From the NCBI GenBank assembly GCA_965112735.1, contig OZ218959.1, forward strand, positions 2,666,001 through 2,730,000: a DNA stretch of 64,000 nucleotides. Reading direction: 5' to 3'. Below are positions 34,165 through 45,965 of the stretch, one piece after another; within the stretch, counting starts at the first letter, position 1, and each line of letters begins with the position of its first letter. The translations under genes were made by a program, and so were the position numbers. The notes beneath the pieces were generated by a model, which ran no database searches, was not told where the DNA came from, and saw only the letters and a program-made list of their open reading frames with translations. This DNA is from Phaeosaccion multiseriatum (taxonomy: Eukaryota > Ochrophyta, other classes).

Positions 34165-36570
34165 ACAGAGGGAGAAGGAGAGACAGGGCAGAGAGAGTCA
34201 GAGAGAGAGGGAGACAGAGAGTCATAGAGAGAGACAGAGGGGGGGGGGGGAGCGCAAGATAGAGAAATGGGCTAGAGTGAGAGAGACGTATGGGCGCTGA
34301 GGTCATTCTCCCTTACCTTTTGGTCGAGGGCCGTCATGAGTCCCTCCACCGCTGCTGCCGCCACAGCCTTGGCTTCCGCTTCGCCGTCGTTCTTCTTCTG
34401 CGGAATGCTCTCGCGATAGATCTTCACGGCCGCCTGCAAGGGGAAGGGGGAGGGGAGGAGAACAGAGGAGAGGGGAGGAGAGGAGAGGAGAGGAGAGGAG
34501 AGGAGAGGAGAGGAGAGGAGAGGAGAGGAGAGGAGAGGAGAGGAGAGGAGAGGAGGGGAGGAGAGGGAGGAGAGGAGAGGAGAGGGGAGGGGAGGAGTGG
34601 AGTGGACCCTATCAGGTTGTCGTCCTATACGTTGATTGAAGAAGGGGTGTGAGCCTTCACGGAACCCCCCGAACGACGTTCCACGCCCACACACGTACGC
34701 ACCCTTCACGTACCTTCTGAATGTTGTCCACGACGCTCTGCACCTTGTCGGGCCTCTGCAAATCCGTGACGCCCCTCGGCTCCTGCTCCGCCTTCAGTAG
34801 AGCTGCGCTCACGCTGTCCGCCACTGCCCTGGCCTGCGCCTTTTCCTTCGCTGCCTTCTCCGCCGCGGCTGAGGGCAGAGAGATAGGGTGAAGGTCAAGG
34901 TGAGGGTTAGGGATACCACGTGTCAGCACGTTTGTGTGTGTGTGTGTGCGTGTATGTATTTGCATTGGGGGGACGGGAGAGGGGAGGGGAACGGTGAGGA
35001 AGGAGAGCAAGGATGTTGTTTCTGTCTGTTTCGGTCTGGGTGGACGGGCGGTGGGAACAATCCGTCTAATCTCGCTTCACCCTACGACCTGTATTCGTTC
35101 TGCTTGCCCGACAACCCCCTCTCCACCCGCTCCCCTCCTTCCTCGCCCGAGCGTCGCTTCTCCCTCTGCTTGTGTCACTCCTTCTCGCACGCACGCACTA
35201 GGTTTCTCTCCACGCCTTCCCTCGTCGGCGCCACCTCTTTCCTGAGAGAGATAGAGAGGGACCTCTCTCTCTACCTCAAACACCAACCCACGCACAAACA
35301 CGCGCACGCACGCACACACGCACATACGCACACACGCACACACTTACCCGCTGCGTTCGCTATGCGGCGTAATTCAGCCTTCTCCTTTGCCTCCTCTTCA
35401 GCGGTCTTCTTGAAGTACTGAGTGGGAGGGGCCTTCCAGGCGGGTGCTGGGCTGGGGCTGCCTGCCTTGTCGACTGTGTGAATGAAACTGTCGTCAAAGT
35501 TCAGCAGCACCTGAGAGCAAGACGACAAGAGAAGGGAGAAGAGAGAGTAGGCCATCCAGTGGGGCCATCCCGTTCGCGTGTGCCACAGCACGAGGCAACG
35601 AAAAGAGGGGAAATTGGAGACAGGTTCCTTGTTGTCGTTTCGCAGAAGGGACACCCCAGACGGGACAAAAGGGACACAAAACCCTCCGTAGAAGACGGGA
35701 ATAAGACCTGGTATCAGACAAGTGACGTGAAACGCTAGCCACAGCTACCAACTCCATTTGTACCACCCTCCCTCTCCCTCTCCCTTCAACGGGCATATTT
35801 GTATGTACCTGGCCAAGGCCCTCCCATGTCTTCTCCACACTCTGACCGAGGCGAGCATCGGAGGTGTTGGTTAGTGAGTCCGTTATTTGGTACACGGCAT
35901 CGCGAAAGCTGTTCTCCTTTGCGCTGTTGCTTGCCGGTCCAGTCCTCACGGTCGATTTGCTAGTGTTAGGGGCACGGGAAGAGGGGGAAGGGAGGGGGGA
36001 TGAAGAGATAGACATACATTCAATTGGAGAAGATTGTGAGGTTGCTTCCCAAAGGAGAGCGCTTGGCTGCCTGTTCTCTTGAAAATTTGAACAAACTGTG
36101 CAACAGGGATATACTTTCCAAGGCATTGCAATCCCCCCTACATCTCGCCGTGCGTTAGCCCGATGAAGCATGGCTTCTCGAGCATCAAATCACGACACGC
36201 CGGCAACGATGAAGCATGACTGGTGAGGTTGTTGTGAGGTCTTGTCGGAACATAAACACCAACCCAAAAATTGACCTTGACGAAGATACAGCAAGACCAA
36301 GCCCAAAGAAGCGAACGCAACAAGGAACGGGACGAAGAGGCAACCACGCCCATCTCACCTTGAGCCTGTGGGCTGGGGAGACATACGACGCGCCTCATGG
36401 GAAACTGCCGCCTTTCCCACACGTGAGCCAGAGGGGCCCGTCGCTGCAGGAGCAAATGGAAACTGCACGTGTCCGGGGACGAATGCCGCAACATGGACGG
36501 GGCGCATGAGCACACATGCCACTCCAACTGCCGCCGTTGCCGCCGCTACGCCACGCGGGAAAGACTTCAT
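32544..36570 (-). CDS. Plastid lipid-associated protein / fibrillin
   Basis: PAP/fibrillin proteins are lipocalin-like proteins of plastoglobules and thylakoids that bind lipids and prenylquinones. Nine exons: 36570..36359, 35959..35809, 35510..35348, 34868..34714, 34433..34317, 34010..33894, 33513..33391, 33155..32992, 32649..32544; every junction agrees in phase; 435 aa. The N-terminus ([20 protein letters not shown] then VAAFVPG) is a signal peptide plus plastid AF motif; ATG 36585 in the same frame is an alternative start. Residues about 100-250 are Ala/Lys/Glu-rich and helical. The fibrillin domain starts near [17 protein letters not shown], with [64 protein letters not shown], and the typical ending [20 protein letters not shown]. 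Divergent with CFAP52 (281 bp). Introns hold GA and GGAGA arrays. Confidence 0.88.
32861..32920. repeat. GGAT tetranucleotide array in fibrillin intron
   Basis: Tandem GGAT units with a few substitutions, in the intron before the last fibrillin exon. Confidence 0.9.
33293..33375. repeat. TCC array in fibrillin intron
   Basis: Almost pure TCC on the plus strand, GGA on the sense strand, close to a donor site. Confidence 0.9.
34082..34245. repeat. GA microsatellite cluster in fibrillin intron
   Basis: Several GA runs separated by short spacers; CT on the sense strand upstream of an acceptor. Confidence 0.9.
34463..34590. repeat. GGAGA pentanucleotide array in fibrillin intron
   Basis: About 20 units of GGAGA with a few variants; TCTCC on the sense strand. 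The same pentamer forms an array at 41758-41811 in another plastid-protein gene. Confidence 0.92.
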
Positions 36571-36851
36571 GCTCTCCTTTTGCATCCCCAAAGATTTTTT
36601 CAAAAGTGATGACAGCATCTCTACTTTGTTTGGGGCTGTCGATTTCTTTTTCGTTTTTCGGAGCTGAAACGGCTGTTCCTCTCTCCGTTTGTATGCTGGT
36701 TTGCTTGCCCCGGTACACCCCCCCCCCCCCCACCCTCTCTCCCCTCTGCTGAGGAGACCACCAGAAGTAGCAGTAGGGATTTTCCCAAGCGCAGAGGTGG
36801 AAGGAGAAAAGGAGGAACGGAGAGAAGAGGGAGGCGAGGGCCAAAGGGCCG
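36571..36851. promoter_or_regulatory. Putative bidirectional promoter, fibrillin / CFAP52
   Basis: 281 bp between divergent start codons; contains a C run near 36718-36731. No clear TATA element was recognised. Confidence 0.4.
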
Positions 36852-39800
36852 ATGAGCGGGAGAGGGTGCATAGGAGGCGCACCCACCGCGCGGTCGGAGA
36901 TTTTCGGTAATGCCGCTGATGGGAGCCTCTCAGCGCGGCCAGGAGCCCCGCCCTTCTTGGTCGATCCCACTGGCAGCAGCAGTAGAGGTGGGGGGGGGCA
37001 GCAAGGGTCGGCGAGGGGGGGAGACGGCAAGAGGCCGCTGGCTGTCTCAAAGAACGATGAGCCAATAGCCCCTCCCTTCGGCTCCGGGAGACCTCCCACC
37101 TCGGGTCCCACCCAGGGACAGAGTACGCCATATACGCAGCGTTCTACAACAAGGAGGTACGTCCAGGTCAACGAGATGACGAAGGAGGAAGGAAAGCCCT
37201 CGACCAATTCTCCTTCTAGTGGAGGCTTCTTGGTGCCCCGCCTTTGACACTGGGCAAGCAACTATTGACACGCATAATCAAACCCTTGATACACACCTGT
37301 CTCCCTCCTTCCCTTTCCTTAACCTATCTTACCCACCTGCAGCAGTACACACACCCCGGCTGCCCTGGCAGACAACGACGTGCTAAACCTCTCAAGTAGG
37401 AGGACGGAAGCCACCCACCTATCGGATCGCAGTACGGGACGGTCCTGTAGCAGCAGTCATACGGGTATATTCTCTGACAATCGGGTCGCATCGAGCCCCG
37501 CAGAGGACGATGCAGCAGGTAGGTGGCGAGCAGAGACCATTGCTGTTCCGGGGACTCGTGATTCATTGATACATGGGCTTTCGCGCTGCCTTCTTGTGGG
37601 GTGACTCGAGTTCAGTTCACATGAAAGAAGCAGGGCTCTTCTCACCTTGGTATTGGTACTTAACGAAGCCCAAGCTCTCCTATGATCCGTCAAGGAAGGG
37701 TTCCCTTTTGTAGATTCTCACAAACACTCATGATAAACCCAAACACGCACCCACAGATGATGACATGATGGAGCTGGAGCACCTCATCGGCTGCGGCACG
37801 CGCTTCTTGCACACGGTGGTGGCCCACCCTTCCCTACCCAATGTCATCTACAAAGCCGTGGGGTCTGCCCTCGTCATTTCCGACCTCACAGACCCCCATA
37901 ATGAGCAGTTCCTTCGCGGGCATGATATGGAAATCTCTGCCGTGTGTCTCAATGCCACAGGCACCCTCGCCGCTTCCGGACAGGCCGGCTCCACACACGT
38001 CAAGGGCTTTCCGGCGCCCGTGTTGGTGTGGAATCTGGCTGCGGGCAAGGGGAAAGGCCAGAGCTTGCTCTCGCTGGAGGGTCTGTCCAGGGGGGTGCGA
38101 CGCGTCGCCTTCTCCGCCGACAACCGCTTCCTCATGGGTTGTGGGGAAGACGGACGGCTGTATATTTGGGACGTGCAGACAGGGGAAGTGGCGTATGCAC
38201 GTTGCTTCCCCACGCCTCTGCAGGTGTGGCGGTGGGGCAATGTGGACAATACGGGACGGCGGCCCGTCTATGAGGCGTATTACTGCATCAAAGACGAAAT
38301 GAAGTCCGTGGTGCTAGCGTTCGATCCCGTGCGACGCCAGTGGACTCTGACGGGAGAGACCATGACCATGCCCAGCTCCGGCCTCGTTCGCAACTACAAT
38401 AGCATCGGGGTGCTGCCGCACTACAAGAGCCTGATTGCGGGCACAGACGTGGGGGATATGGTGGTGTATCGTTTGGACACGGGCGTATATCGGGCATCAG
38501 TACCTGTGTGTAGTGGGGGAGTGCTCACACTAGCCGTCGACCCTGCTTCCGGGGCGGTGTTTTGCGGCGGTGGTGACCACACGATTCGACGACTCGTGGG
38601 GGGCGATATGCAGTGGGCGGTGGATGAAACCGTCGTCACGGATGGGAAGGTGGTGTCGCTATCCTTCTGCAACACCAGTCGAGAGCTCGTTGCCGTGACT
38701 GGTGCGGGGAGCGTCCTCCGCATCCCTGCTTACAACCTCGCCGAGAAGGAGGTGGTGAGTAGCGCACACACCGCGGCCATTACGGCCGTGGCGTGCGGGT
38801 CCAAGACGGATAGCTTCGTCACGTGCTCCGCTGACGGCACAGTCAACATTTGGGACCTAGGAAACTATGCCATCAGCGCTCGGGCCTTCGCCCCTGGAGG
38901 CGTTGGTGATGCTGATGCAGGCCTGGCCCGACGAGGAGGAACGGGTCGCATCAACACCGCCTCGGGCGAGGAAGAGGGCGACTCCAAAGGCTGTCTCTGC
39001 GCGTGTTGGGTGGAGGAGCGGGCGGTTATTACGGGGTGGGCGGACCACGGGATTCGGTGCTCAGACGCGGGTACAGGCCGACAACTGTGGGAGATACCCA
39101 ACGCGCACCGCTCCGCAGTCACTTCTGTTGCCGTCCACACCGGGGCCTCTCTGGCCTATCTCGCCTCAGCCGGCGACGATGGCAGTGTCCGCATCTGGGC
39201 CCTACGTACGCGTGAGATGATGTTGCAGTTTGTGGAGCATCAAAAGGGCGTAGCGGCGGTGCGAGTGGACGTAACCGCCCCTCACCTGCTGCACTCTGCG
39301 GGGAAGGATTGTGCAATCTTCACGTACGATTTACGCACGGAACGCCGTACGGTGGCGCATCTGACCCGGACGGGCCAACTCACTCACCTCACGCAGCGCC
39401 TCGACAGCGAGCAGGAGGTGATTACTTGCGACACCACCGGCCGCTTGCTGACGTGGGATTGCGACATTCGCGACCCCGTAAACGCTCTGCAGGACCCCAG
39501 TAGGAAGCGCCTTCGGTGTGCCGAGGTGTCACCCTCCGGCAGGTGAGCACTGGATGCTTGTGTTGCAGTGCTTGGCTCGCTACTTGGCTGCTTCGTCACA
39601 GGATCACTTCACGTCACAGCCACCTAAAACTCGAATCCTTCCTCCCTCCCTCCCTCCACACCTACCTACCTCCCTCCCTTCCCCCCAGGTACCTGGCCAC
39701 GTGCGGTGACGACTCCCTCGTCAAAGTCCTAGACATTTTTGACGGGTACTGTACCGTCGCCGCCGGAAGAGCCCACAGCGAGCCAGCCACCTGCCTGCAG

Positions 39801-40001
39801 TGGAGCGCGGACGAGAGACAGATCATCTCCGTAGGACAAGACCGCTCCATCGCTGTGTGGAATTTCTACGGTGTCCCACCCTCCTCCTCCCCCTCCTCCA
39901 CCGGCCCAGCGGTGGCAGAGGCCGGGGTGAGCGGGGCCAGGGGGGCAGAGGGAGGAGCTATTGCACCACTAGAAGGCAGCGACACGAAGCAACAGCGGTA
40001 G
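36852..40001 (+). CDS. CFAP52: Cilia- and flagella-associated protein 52 (WDR16) homologue
   Basis: WD40 microtubule inner protein of motile axonemes. Exons 36852..37156, 37343..37518, 37757..39542 and 39689..40001 agree in phase and give 859 aa. Family landmarks from residue 163: MELEHLIGCG, FLHTVVAHPSLPNVIYKAVG, FLRGHDMEISAVCLNATG, ASGQAGSTHVKGFPAPVLVW, GCGEDGRLYIWDVQTGE, GTDVGDMVVYRLDTG, GGDHTIRRL, SFVTCSADGTVNIWDL, SAGDDGSVRIWALRTREM, SAGKDCAIFTYDLRTERR, ATCGDDSLVKVLDIFDGYC and SVGQDRSIAVWNFY. These form two propellers as in the animal protein of about 620 aa. The first two exons add about 162 residues of Ser/Gly-rich sequence not usual in the family; a shorter protein could begin at ATG 37765. 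The large exon of 1.8 kb contrasts with the intron-dense neighbours. Confidence 0.92.
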
Positions 40002-40988
40002 CAGCAGCAGCAGCAGCGGTAATAGTACTAGCACGTGCTGCGGCTCTACTTACTCCAGAGCTACTCCGTGCTACAAAAGAGTCGTGTCACACCAGAGTTG
40101 ATTGTATACACGTTTCGAAAATTAAACCAATCTCCTTCTTTTCGCAAGAGAAAAGGGATTCGTCGCCGTCATCGGCCCTCCCCTACCAGCAGGCGTCGGC
40201 AGCGTTACCATCGCTACCACTGCCGCGTATCACCAACTGCTGCTGCTACTACAGTCACATCGACCCGAGCCCTTTGGAGGAGAAGGCATCGGATGGTGCC
40301 CCCCCCCCCCCCTCCCTCCCTCCCCTTGTGTAAATCCCTCCCTCGTAAATCCCTTCTCCCCATTCCGCTCCGCGCCTCAACCCGGTCGCCTCACCCTCGC
40401 ACAAAACCTTCCTATACCCTGTACATAACAGTATCAGAGCGTCCTTGTGCCCTTGTGCCCTTCTTCCTCTATCTGTTCCTCACGCTCTATTCCCTCCTAT
40501 GTGATTCGTCCCCCTTAACAATTCTCCCACCCCCACCCCCCCCATAAGATACCCTCCGTTTATTGATGTCATGCGAGGCCGTGGCCAGACAAACAGCGCT
40601 CGTCGAAATCCTTCCTTCCTTCCTTCCTTCCTTTCTTTCTTCCTTCCTTCCTTCCTTCCTTCCTTTCTTCAGCGTCCACAGTTCATCTCAGCTTCGGCCC
40701 AAGAAAAGCTCAGGCAAGACTAACTTCACTCGACCAACCATTTCTCAGCCCCTCTTCAAGCCACACCCACAGAAAAAAGAGCCGAGGCGGGCGGTGCGTC
40801 AACACACAAAAAACACACGCGTAGCTCACTCCCTTTACCTCACTGAACCCTTCCTCCACCAAAATCCATCAAAATCGATCAAAACCCATCAATCAATCAG
40901 TCAGTCAACAAACCAATTATTGATTCTTGATTCTTGGCCTCTCTCTCCCTCCTCCTGATGACCAGAAGAGAAGAGAGACGGGGGGCGT
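40002..40988. other. Intergenic region between convergent genes
   Basis: 987 bp without a supported gene between the CFAP52 stop and the stop of the unknown plastid protein. It contains one diverged dispersed 17-mer (about 40224-40240), a C run at 40300-40310, a TTCC array (40609-40671) and a stretch with repeated CATCAATCAATCAGTCAGTC-like units near 40880-40910. Confidence 0.6.
40609..40671. repeat. TTCC tetranucleotide array
   Basis: Tandem TTCC with a TTTC interruption, intergenic. Confidence 0.9.
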
Positions 40989-42782
40989 TTACCAGAAGCG
41001 GAAGGGCGCGCGTACGCCGCCTGCACCGTCCTTCTTGTTCTCGGCGTCGAGCTTGGCACCCAGCTTGGCCTCCTTCCTTGCCAGCTCCATTCGCTCCTTC
41101 TCAACACGCTTGCGAGTTGCCTCCGACATGGGCTTGGTCGTCACACCGCGCTTGCCCTGAGAGAGACGGAGGGGGGAGGAGGGAAAGAGGGAGGGGAGGA
41201 GAGAAGCATACGGGCGAAGAGAGATGTGTGTGTTGGTGGGTATGTGAGAACCAAAAATCGAGGGAGCGGATGGCAGCTAACGGAAGGAAGAGAAGGGCAG
41301 ATCCATCCACATCCACACACGTACACACGTGCACACCCACACATCCACACATCTACACCCACCACAACACCACACAACCGCTCTCTTTCACACTGACCTT
41401 GAACTCCGGGTCGTAGCCGTTCGTAATTCCGTCCTTCACGCCGTTTCGCTGCCATCTCTGGTTCCATGGCAAAGGGGCCCCGCCGAAAATGGAGATGGAC
41501 TGCTCCTTCTTGAATCCTCCTCCTCCGTACTCCTTGTCCATCTTGGTCCACTCGACCTTCTTAGCCTCCTTAATAATTCCAAAGCCCTTCTTGGCATTTC
41601 GCCTGTCCTTTTGGCCCTTCAGGAGATCGGAGTTGTCCCATGCTCCACCTGTTTTGTTCGGGGGTTCGGTTTTGTTGGTGGTGTTGGGTTACAGGAGAGG
41701 AGAGAATGGGAGGGGAGAGGGGACAGGACAGAGAAGAGGAAAGAAGAGAAGGGCAGAGGAGAGAGGAGAGGAGAGGAGAGGAGAGGAGAGGAGAGGAGAG
41801 GAGAGGAGAAAAGAGTACAGGATCGACAAATGAGGGGGGGAAGAACGGCCAGATACGGCAATTCAGGATGTGGCAGGGGGAATGCAGCAAGTAAACCCCA
41901 CACACCAAACGTGCTGTATGGAAAACCCGCAACAGCTGCTGAGAGCAATACCAAGCCGAATGAAAGAGGAGAGAGCGAGAGAGGATTCCACTCCACATGA
42001 GCCGACACGTTACGCCTCACTCACCTCTTTGCATGTATGGCACGTCTTCGAGAGCAATCTCTCCTGATTTGACCTTCTTCGGGTCCACAGGGAAGAGATG
42101 CTTTCCCCCTGCTGCCTGCCATGCGGAGAACGATCTGCGACAAGCACAATTTTGCAGTAGTAGTAGGAGTAGTAAAAAAAAAAGAAGTAGGAGGAGTAGT
42201 TGGAGTAAGTAGTAGAATAAGAAGCAGTATGCAGCATAGCGAGACAGCGGCAATCAAGAAGAAGGCTACAAAGAGTCTCGCATCGCGTTTTCGTCAGGAC
42301 TTTCAACGCTCATTCCTCCCCGAGAGACTTGTCTTTGTTGCATGAAAGTTTACCAGGAAGCAAGAAACACGCGCGTCTCTTCTTCACACTGCGTACCGTA
42401 CCTGCTCTTGAAGCGATTTGGCCCCATGGCGCCAAGGTTCTTCTTCATCTCTTGCTCCTTCTTCTTAATCGCCTCATACTCCTGCTTGCTAAGCCCGTCC
42501 GGAATGTACACCATCTGCAAGCTGCTCCTGCTGCTCCTAGTAGAGGGGAGAGGAATAGAAGAGGCAAGAGAGAAGGCAACAGTCTGTGAGAAAGCATCCT
42601 CCAGGGCTCACATAAAAAAGACCATGGCGAGAGCGCACGGACCTGGAGCTCAGCTGCTGTCGGGATGCTCCTGTCAGCCTGCTGCTGCCCACGCCGCTCA
42701 GAGCGAAGGCTGAGGAGGTGTGCGCCAGCGAGAGCGCGCATAGCACCACAAGCACAAGTGTCGCCATCGTCGATCCCGCCAT
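40989..42782 (-). CDS. Plastid-targeted protein of unknown function
   Basis: Five exons, 42782..42643, 42536..42402, 42134..42025, 41648..41398 and 41156..40989, join in phase to give 267 aa. The start MAGSTMATLVLVVLCALSLA followed by HTSSAFALS is a signal peptide with a plastid AF motif. The mature part is basic and hydrophilic, with MVYIPDGLSKQEYEAIKKKE, SGEIALEDVPYMQRGGAWDN, DLLKGQKDRRNAKKGFGII, GGAPLPWNQRWQRNGVKDG and a Lys/Glu/Ala-rich C-terminal helix ending in RAPFRFW. The Trp/Gly-rich central block looks conserved in type, but I do not recognise the family; no transmembrane helix or cofactor motif is apparent. Presumably a soluble stromal or thylakoid-associated protein. Introns contain a GGAGA array and a TAG-rich stretch. 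Confidence 0.75.
41758..41811. repeat. GGAGA pentanucleotide array
   Basis: About ten GGAGA units in the intron between exons 4 and 3 of the unknown plastid protein; the same unit and strand as the array at 34463-34590. Confidence 0.92.
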
Positions 42783-43086
42783 CCTTTCTAGGTATACGGG
42801 ATGGGAAGAAATAAACCACGTGGGATGTGTCAACAGCACCAATGCACCCTGCTCTCACACAGAAGCGGCGTGAATAAGAGAAAATGGTGCACGAGAGCTG
42901 AAGCAAGATAGGAAAGAAATACGGCTATACAGGGCGAGGGTGCGGGGAGTTTGCTCGTTCAAGGAGAGGTGGGCCTCCACGTCATGAGAGGGGAACATTC
43001 AGTGTCAGGTTCTAGTTTGAAGGGGGGATCCGACGGTTACGATTTTTCTTCCAATTTTCAATTTTTCCTTCTCAACATGTAAGTTG
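42783..43086. promoter_or_regulatory. Promoter region of the unknown plastid gene; 3' flank of the PNUTS-like gene
   Basis: 304 bp between two genes on the same strand. It is AT-richer toward 43040-43080. No specific element recognised. Confidence 0.35.
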
Positions 43087-44569
43087 CTATCTCTTCCCCT
43101 GCTCCCGCTTTTCCTGCTTGTCTCCCTCTCCTTGCTGCGCTCCAGCGGCGGAAGCCATCACTTGATCCTTTGGTCCAACATCAGCCCGCTCCCTCCCACC
43201 TCTACCACCTCCACCTTCCTCCTCTCCTCCTCCTCCTCCTCCTCCTCCTCCTCCTCCTCCTCCTCCTCCTCCTCCTCCTCCTCCTCCTCCTCCCTCGCCT
43301 TCTCCCCCTCCTCCTCCTCCCCCTCCTCCTCCCTCGCTTTCTCCTCGCCTCGTCTCCCTCCCCTCTCCCTCCTCAGGCCCCCTTCGCTGCTCTGCCTCCT
43401 GATCAGACTCCCCCCGAAACGGACTCGCAGACCCCACGCTACTACCCGCCCAGCTGCCACCCGCGCTCCCCGAACCCCCACCCCCCGAGGGAAATCTCCG
43501 TAACAGCCCATCTGACGACGAAGCGGTGCCGAAGCCCCCCTGGTCCCACGCCTTGCTCTGATGATGCTGGTGTATCTCTCTCTCAGCCACCCACTCCGCC
43601 TCTGCGGCCCACTCTGCCTCAGCATCGGAGCCACCGCCTCGCCTATGGGAAGAAGAGGCAGCAGAAGGCCCTGGAGAGTAAACTTTCCTACCGCTGCTCC
43701 TCCTCCTCCTCCTGCCAGTGCTGGTGCTAGTGCTAGGGCTGGCGCTGGCGCCACTGCTCGGAGCTCCGCCTCCTCCTCCGCCGCCGCCGCCGCCACCACC
43801 GCCTCCGCCTCCTCCTGCTCTCACTGCTCCTCCTCCTCCTGCTGCTGCTGCTGCTCCTCCTCCTGTGGCTCCTGCTCCTTCCGCTGCCGCCGCCCCTGCA
43901 ACATCTCCCCCAGCCAACTCCTCGCCCCTCCCGGCCGTTCCACCTTCTCCTCCTCCTCCTCCCCCTCCTCCTCCTCCTCCTCCTCCTCCTCCTCCTCCTC
44001 CTCCTCCTCCTCCTCCTCCCACTCCCCCTCCTCCTGCTGTTGCTCCTCCTCCCCCTCCTGCTCCTGCTCCTGCTGCTGCTGCTGCTGCTGCTCCTCCTCC
44101 TGCCGCCATCTCTCTGGACCTGCCGGACAGGAGCGAGTGCGAGGCGCTGCTGTCGGAGTGAGCGCTCAGCGTGTCCATATCATCATCCGACGACATTTCA
44201 TCGTAGCTTCGGACGGAAGAATCTGCAGATGAGTACCGAAAGCCGTCCTCGTCGGAAGCATCCGAAGAACAATTGGGGTGGAGGCGTCGCAGTCGCAGAC
44301 GCCGGGCAGAGAAGTCCCTCCTGCCGCTGCCGCTGCCGCTGCTGTTGCTGTTCACCCTTCGGAAGCGTCTACGCCCGCCCACACTCCCTAAATTCTGGGC
44401 GACCCATCGCTGTTGCTGTTGCTGCTGTTGTATCTGCTGCTGCTGTATCAACAACTGCTGTTGTATCACCAGTTGCTGCCCCTGTTGCTGTTGCTGTTGC
44501 TGCCGCGGCTGCTGCATCACCGACTGCTGCTGCTGCTGTTGCTGCTGTTGCTGCTGCTGTTGCTGCTGC

Positions 44570-44601
<32 letters not shown>

Positions 44602-45880
44602 TCGTTGTTGTTGCTGCTGCTGGTGGTGCTGCTGACTCGCGTAACTGCAAACCCCACGACCTTGGCCAATACGGCCTTCGCTGTCACCGGCCTTGCCACC
44701 ACCACCACCATCACTGCTGCCACCAGCATTCCCACCGCCGCCGTCACTATCTGCCTCGCTCATCCCCTCCCCTCCGCCGCTTCTCTCCCCTCCGGACGAG
44801 TCGCCGAGAGAGGGAGTACGCGGAGGCGGAAGAAGGGGGGCAGCTCCTCCTCGCTGCTCGTGCTGCCCCTGCTGCTGCTGGTGGTGGTGGTGCTGCTGCA
44901 GCGGTTGCTGCTGCGCATCGTGCAAAGCTCCACCACCACCACCAGCGCCACCACTACTGCCTTTTCCGGCCCAGTCATTGGTGTGTAGGTGATTGTGTGT
45001 ATGTGCATTCGATTGATCTCCCCCTCCACCGGCCGCTGCTGCTGCTGGTGCTGCTGCTCCTCCTCCCCCTCCTCCGGCACCCCCTCCTCCTCCTCCCCCT
45101 CCTCGCGCTGCTGCTCCCCCCTCCTCGCCTCCTCCTCCTCCTCCTCCTCCTCCTCCTCCTCCTCCTCCTCCTCCTCCTCCTCCTCCTCCTCCTCCCCCTC
45201 CTCCTCCCCCTCCTGGTTGCTCTGCTTCGCGGAAGCTAGTCGACCGGCGTGAGGAGGTTCCTCTCTCCCCACCAGTTCTATCTACTGTGTCCTCCGAGCG
45301 CCGCTGCCGCTTCCGAGTCGGGCTGCGTCTATACCCCATCCTCGCCATCGCTTCATCCATCAATATACCCTCTTGCTCCTCGTGCTGAGCCCTCCCATCA
45401 TCGTGTGAATAGCTATTGCTATTGACGCCGCCACCACTACCGCTTCCCATTCTCTTGCTGCCGCTGATGTTGCCCCCCGTACTACTACTGCTACGCAGCG
45501 AGGCCAAGAGCTTCCGACTCGCAGCCGCACTGGCCTCGCTAGCAGCCGAGGAGGAGGAGCAAGAAGACATGTTGTCGTCGTCGAAATCCACTCCCTCTCC
45601 CTCTTCCCTGTCCCCAGTAGTCTTGTCCTCGTTACCGTGCTGCTTCGCCAAGAGTCGCGTAAAGGCTGCGCTTGGCTCAAAGCGGCCATCCTGGGCACGA
45701 GCCCTCGCCCCCCTCGACCGTGCTCCCTCGCTGCTGCTGCAGTAGCTGTCACTGCCGCTCCCTGCATCGTTCCTTCCGTCTACGGCAACAGGGTGCCGCA
45801 AAATGCCCTTGTGAGAGGGGGGAGGCGAGCGGTTCTTACGACGGTACTCCGGCCTGTGGTCAGCAGAGCAGGGCAGCAGC

Positions 45881-45965
<85 letters not shown>

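Noticed and set aside
36355-37261. Long minus-strand ORFs upstream of the fibrillin start
   Set aside because: They overlap CFAP52's first exons on the opposite strand, lack domain similarity, and only the part from ATG 36570 or 36585 makes a signal peptide.
43158-45272. Several plus-strand ORFs rich in Pro, Leu, Ala and Ser
   Set aside because: They are shadows of the Gly/Gln-coding minus strand of the PNUTS-like gene.
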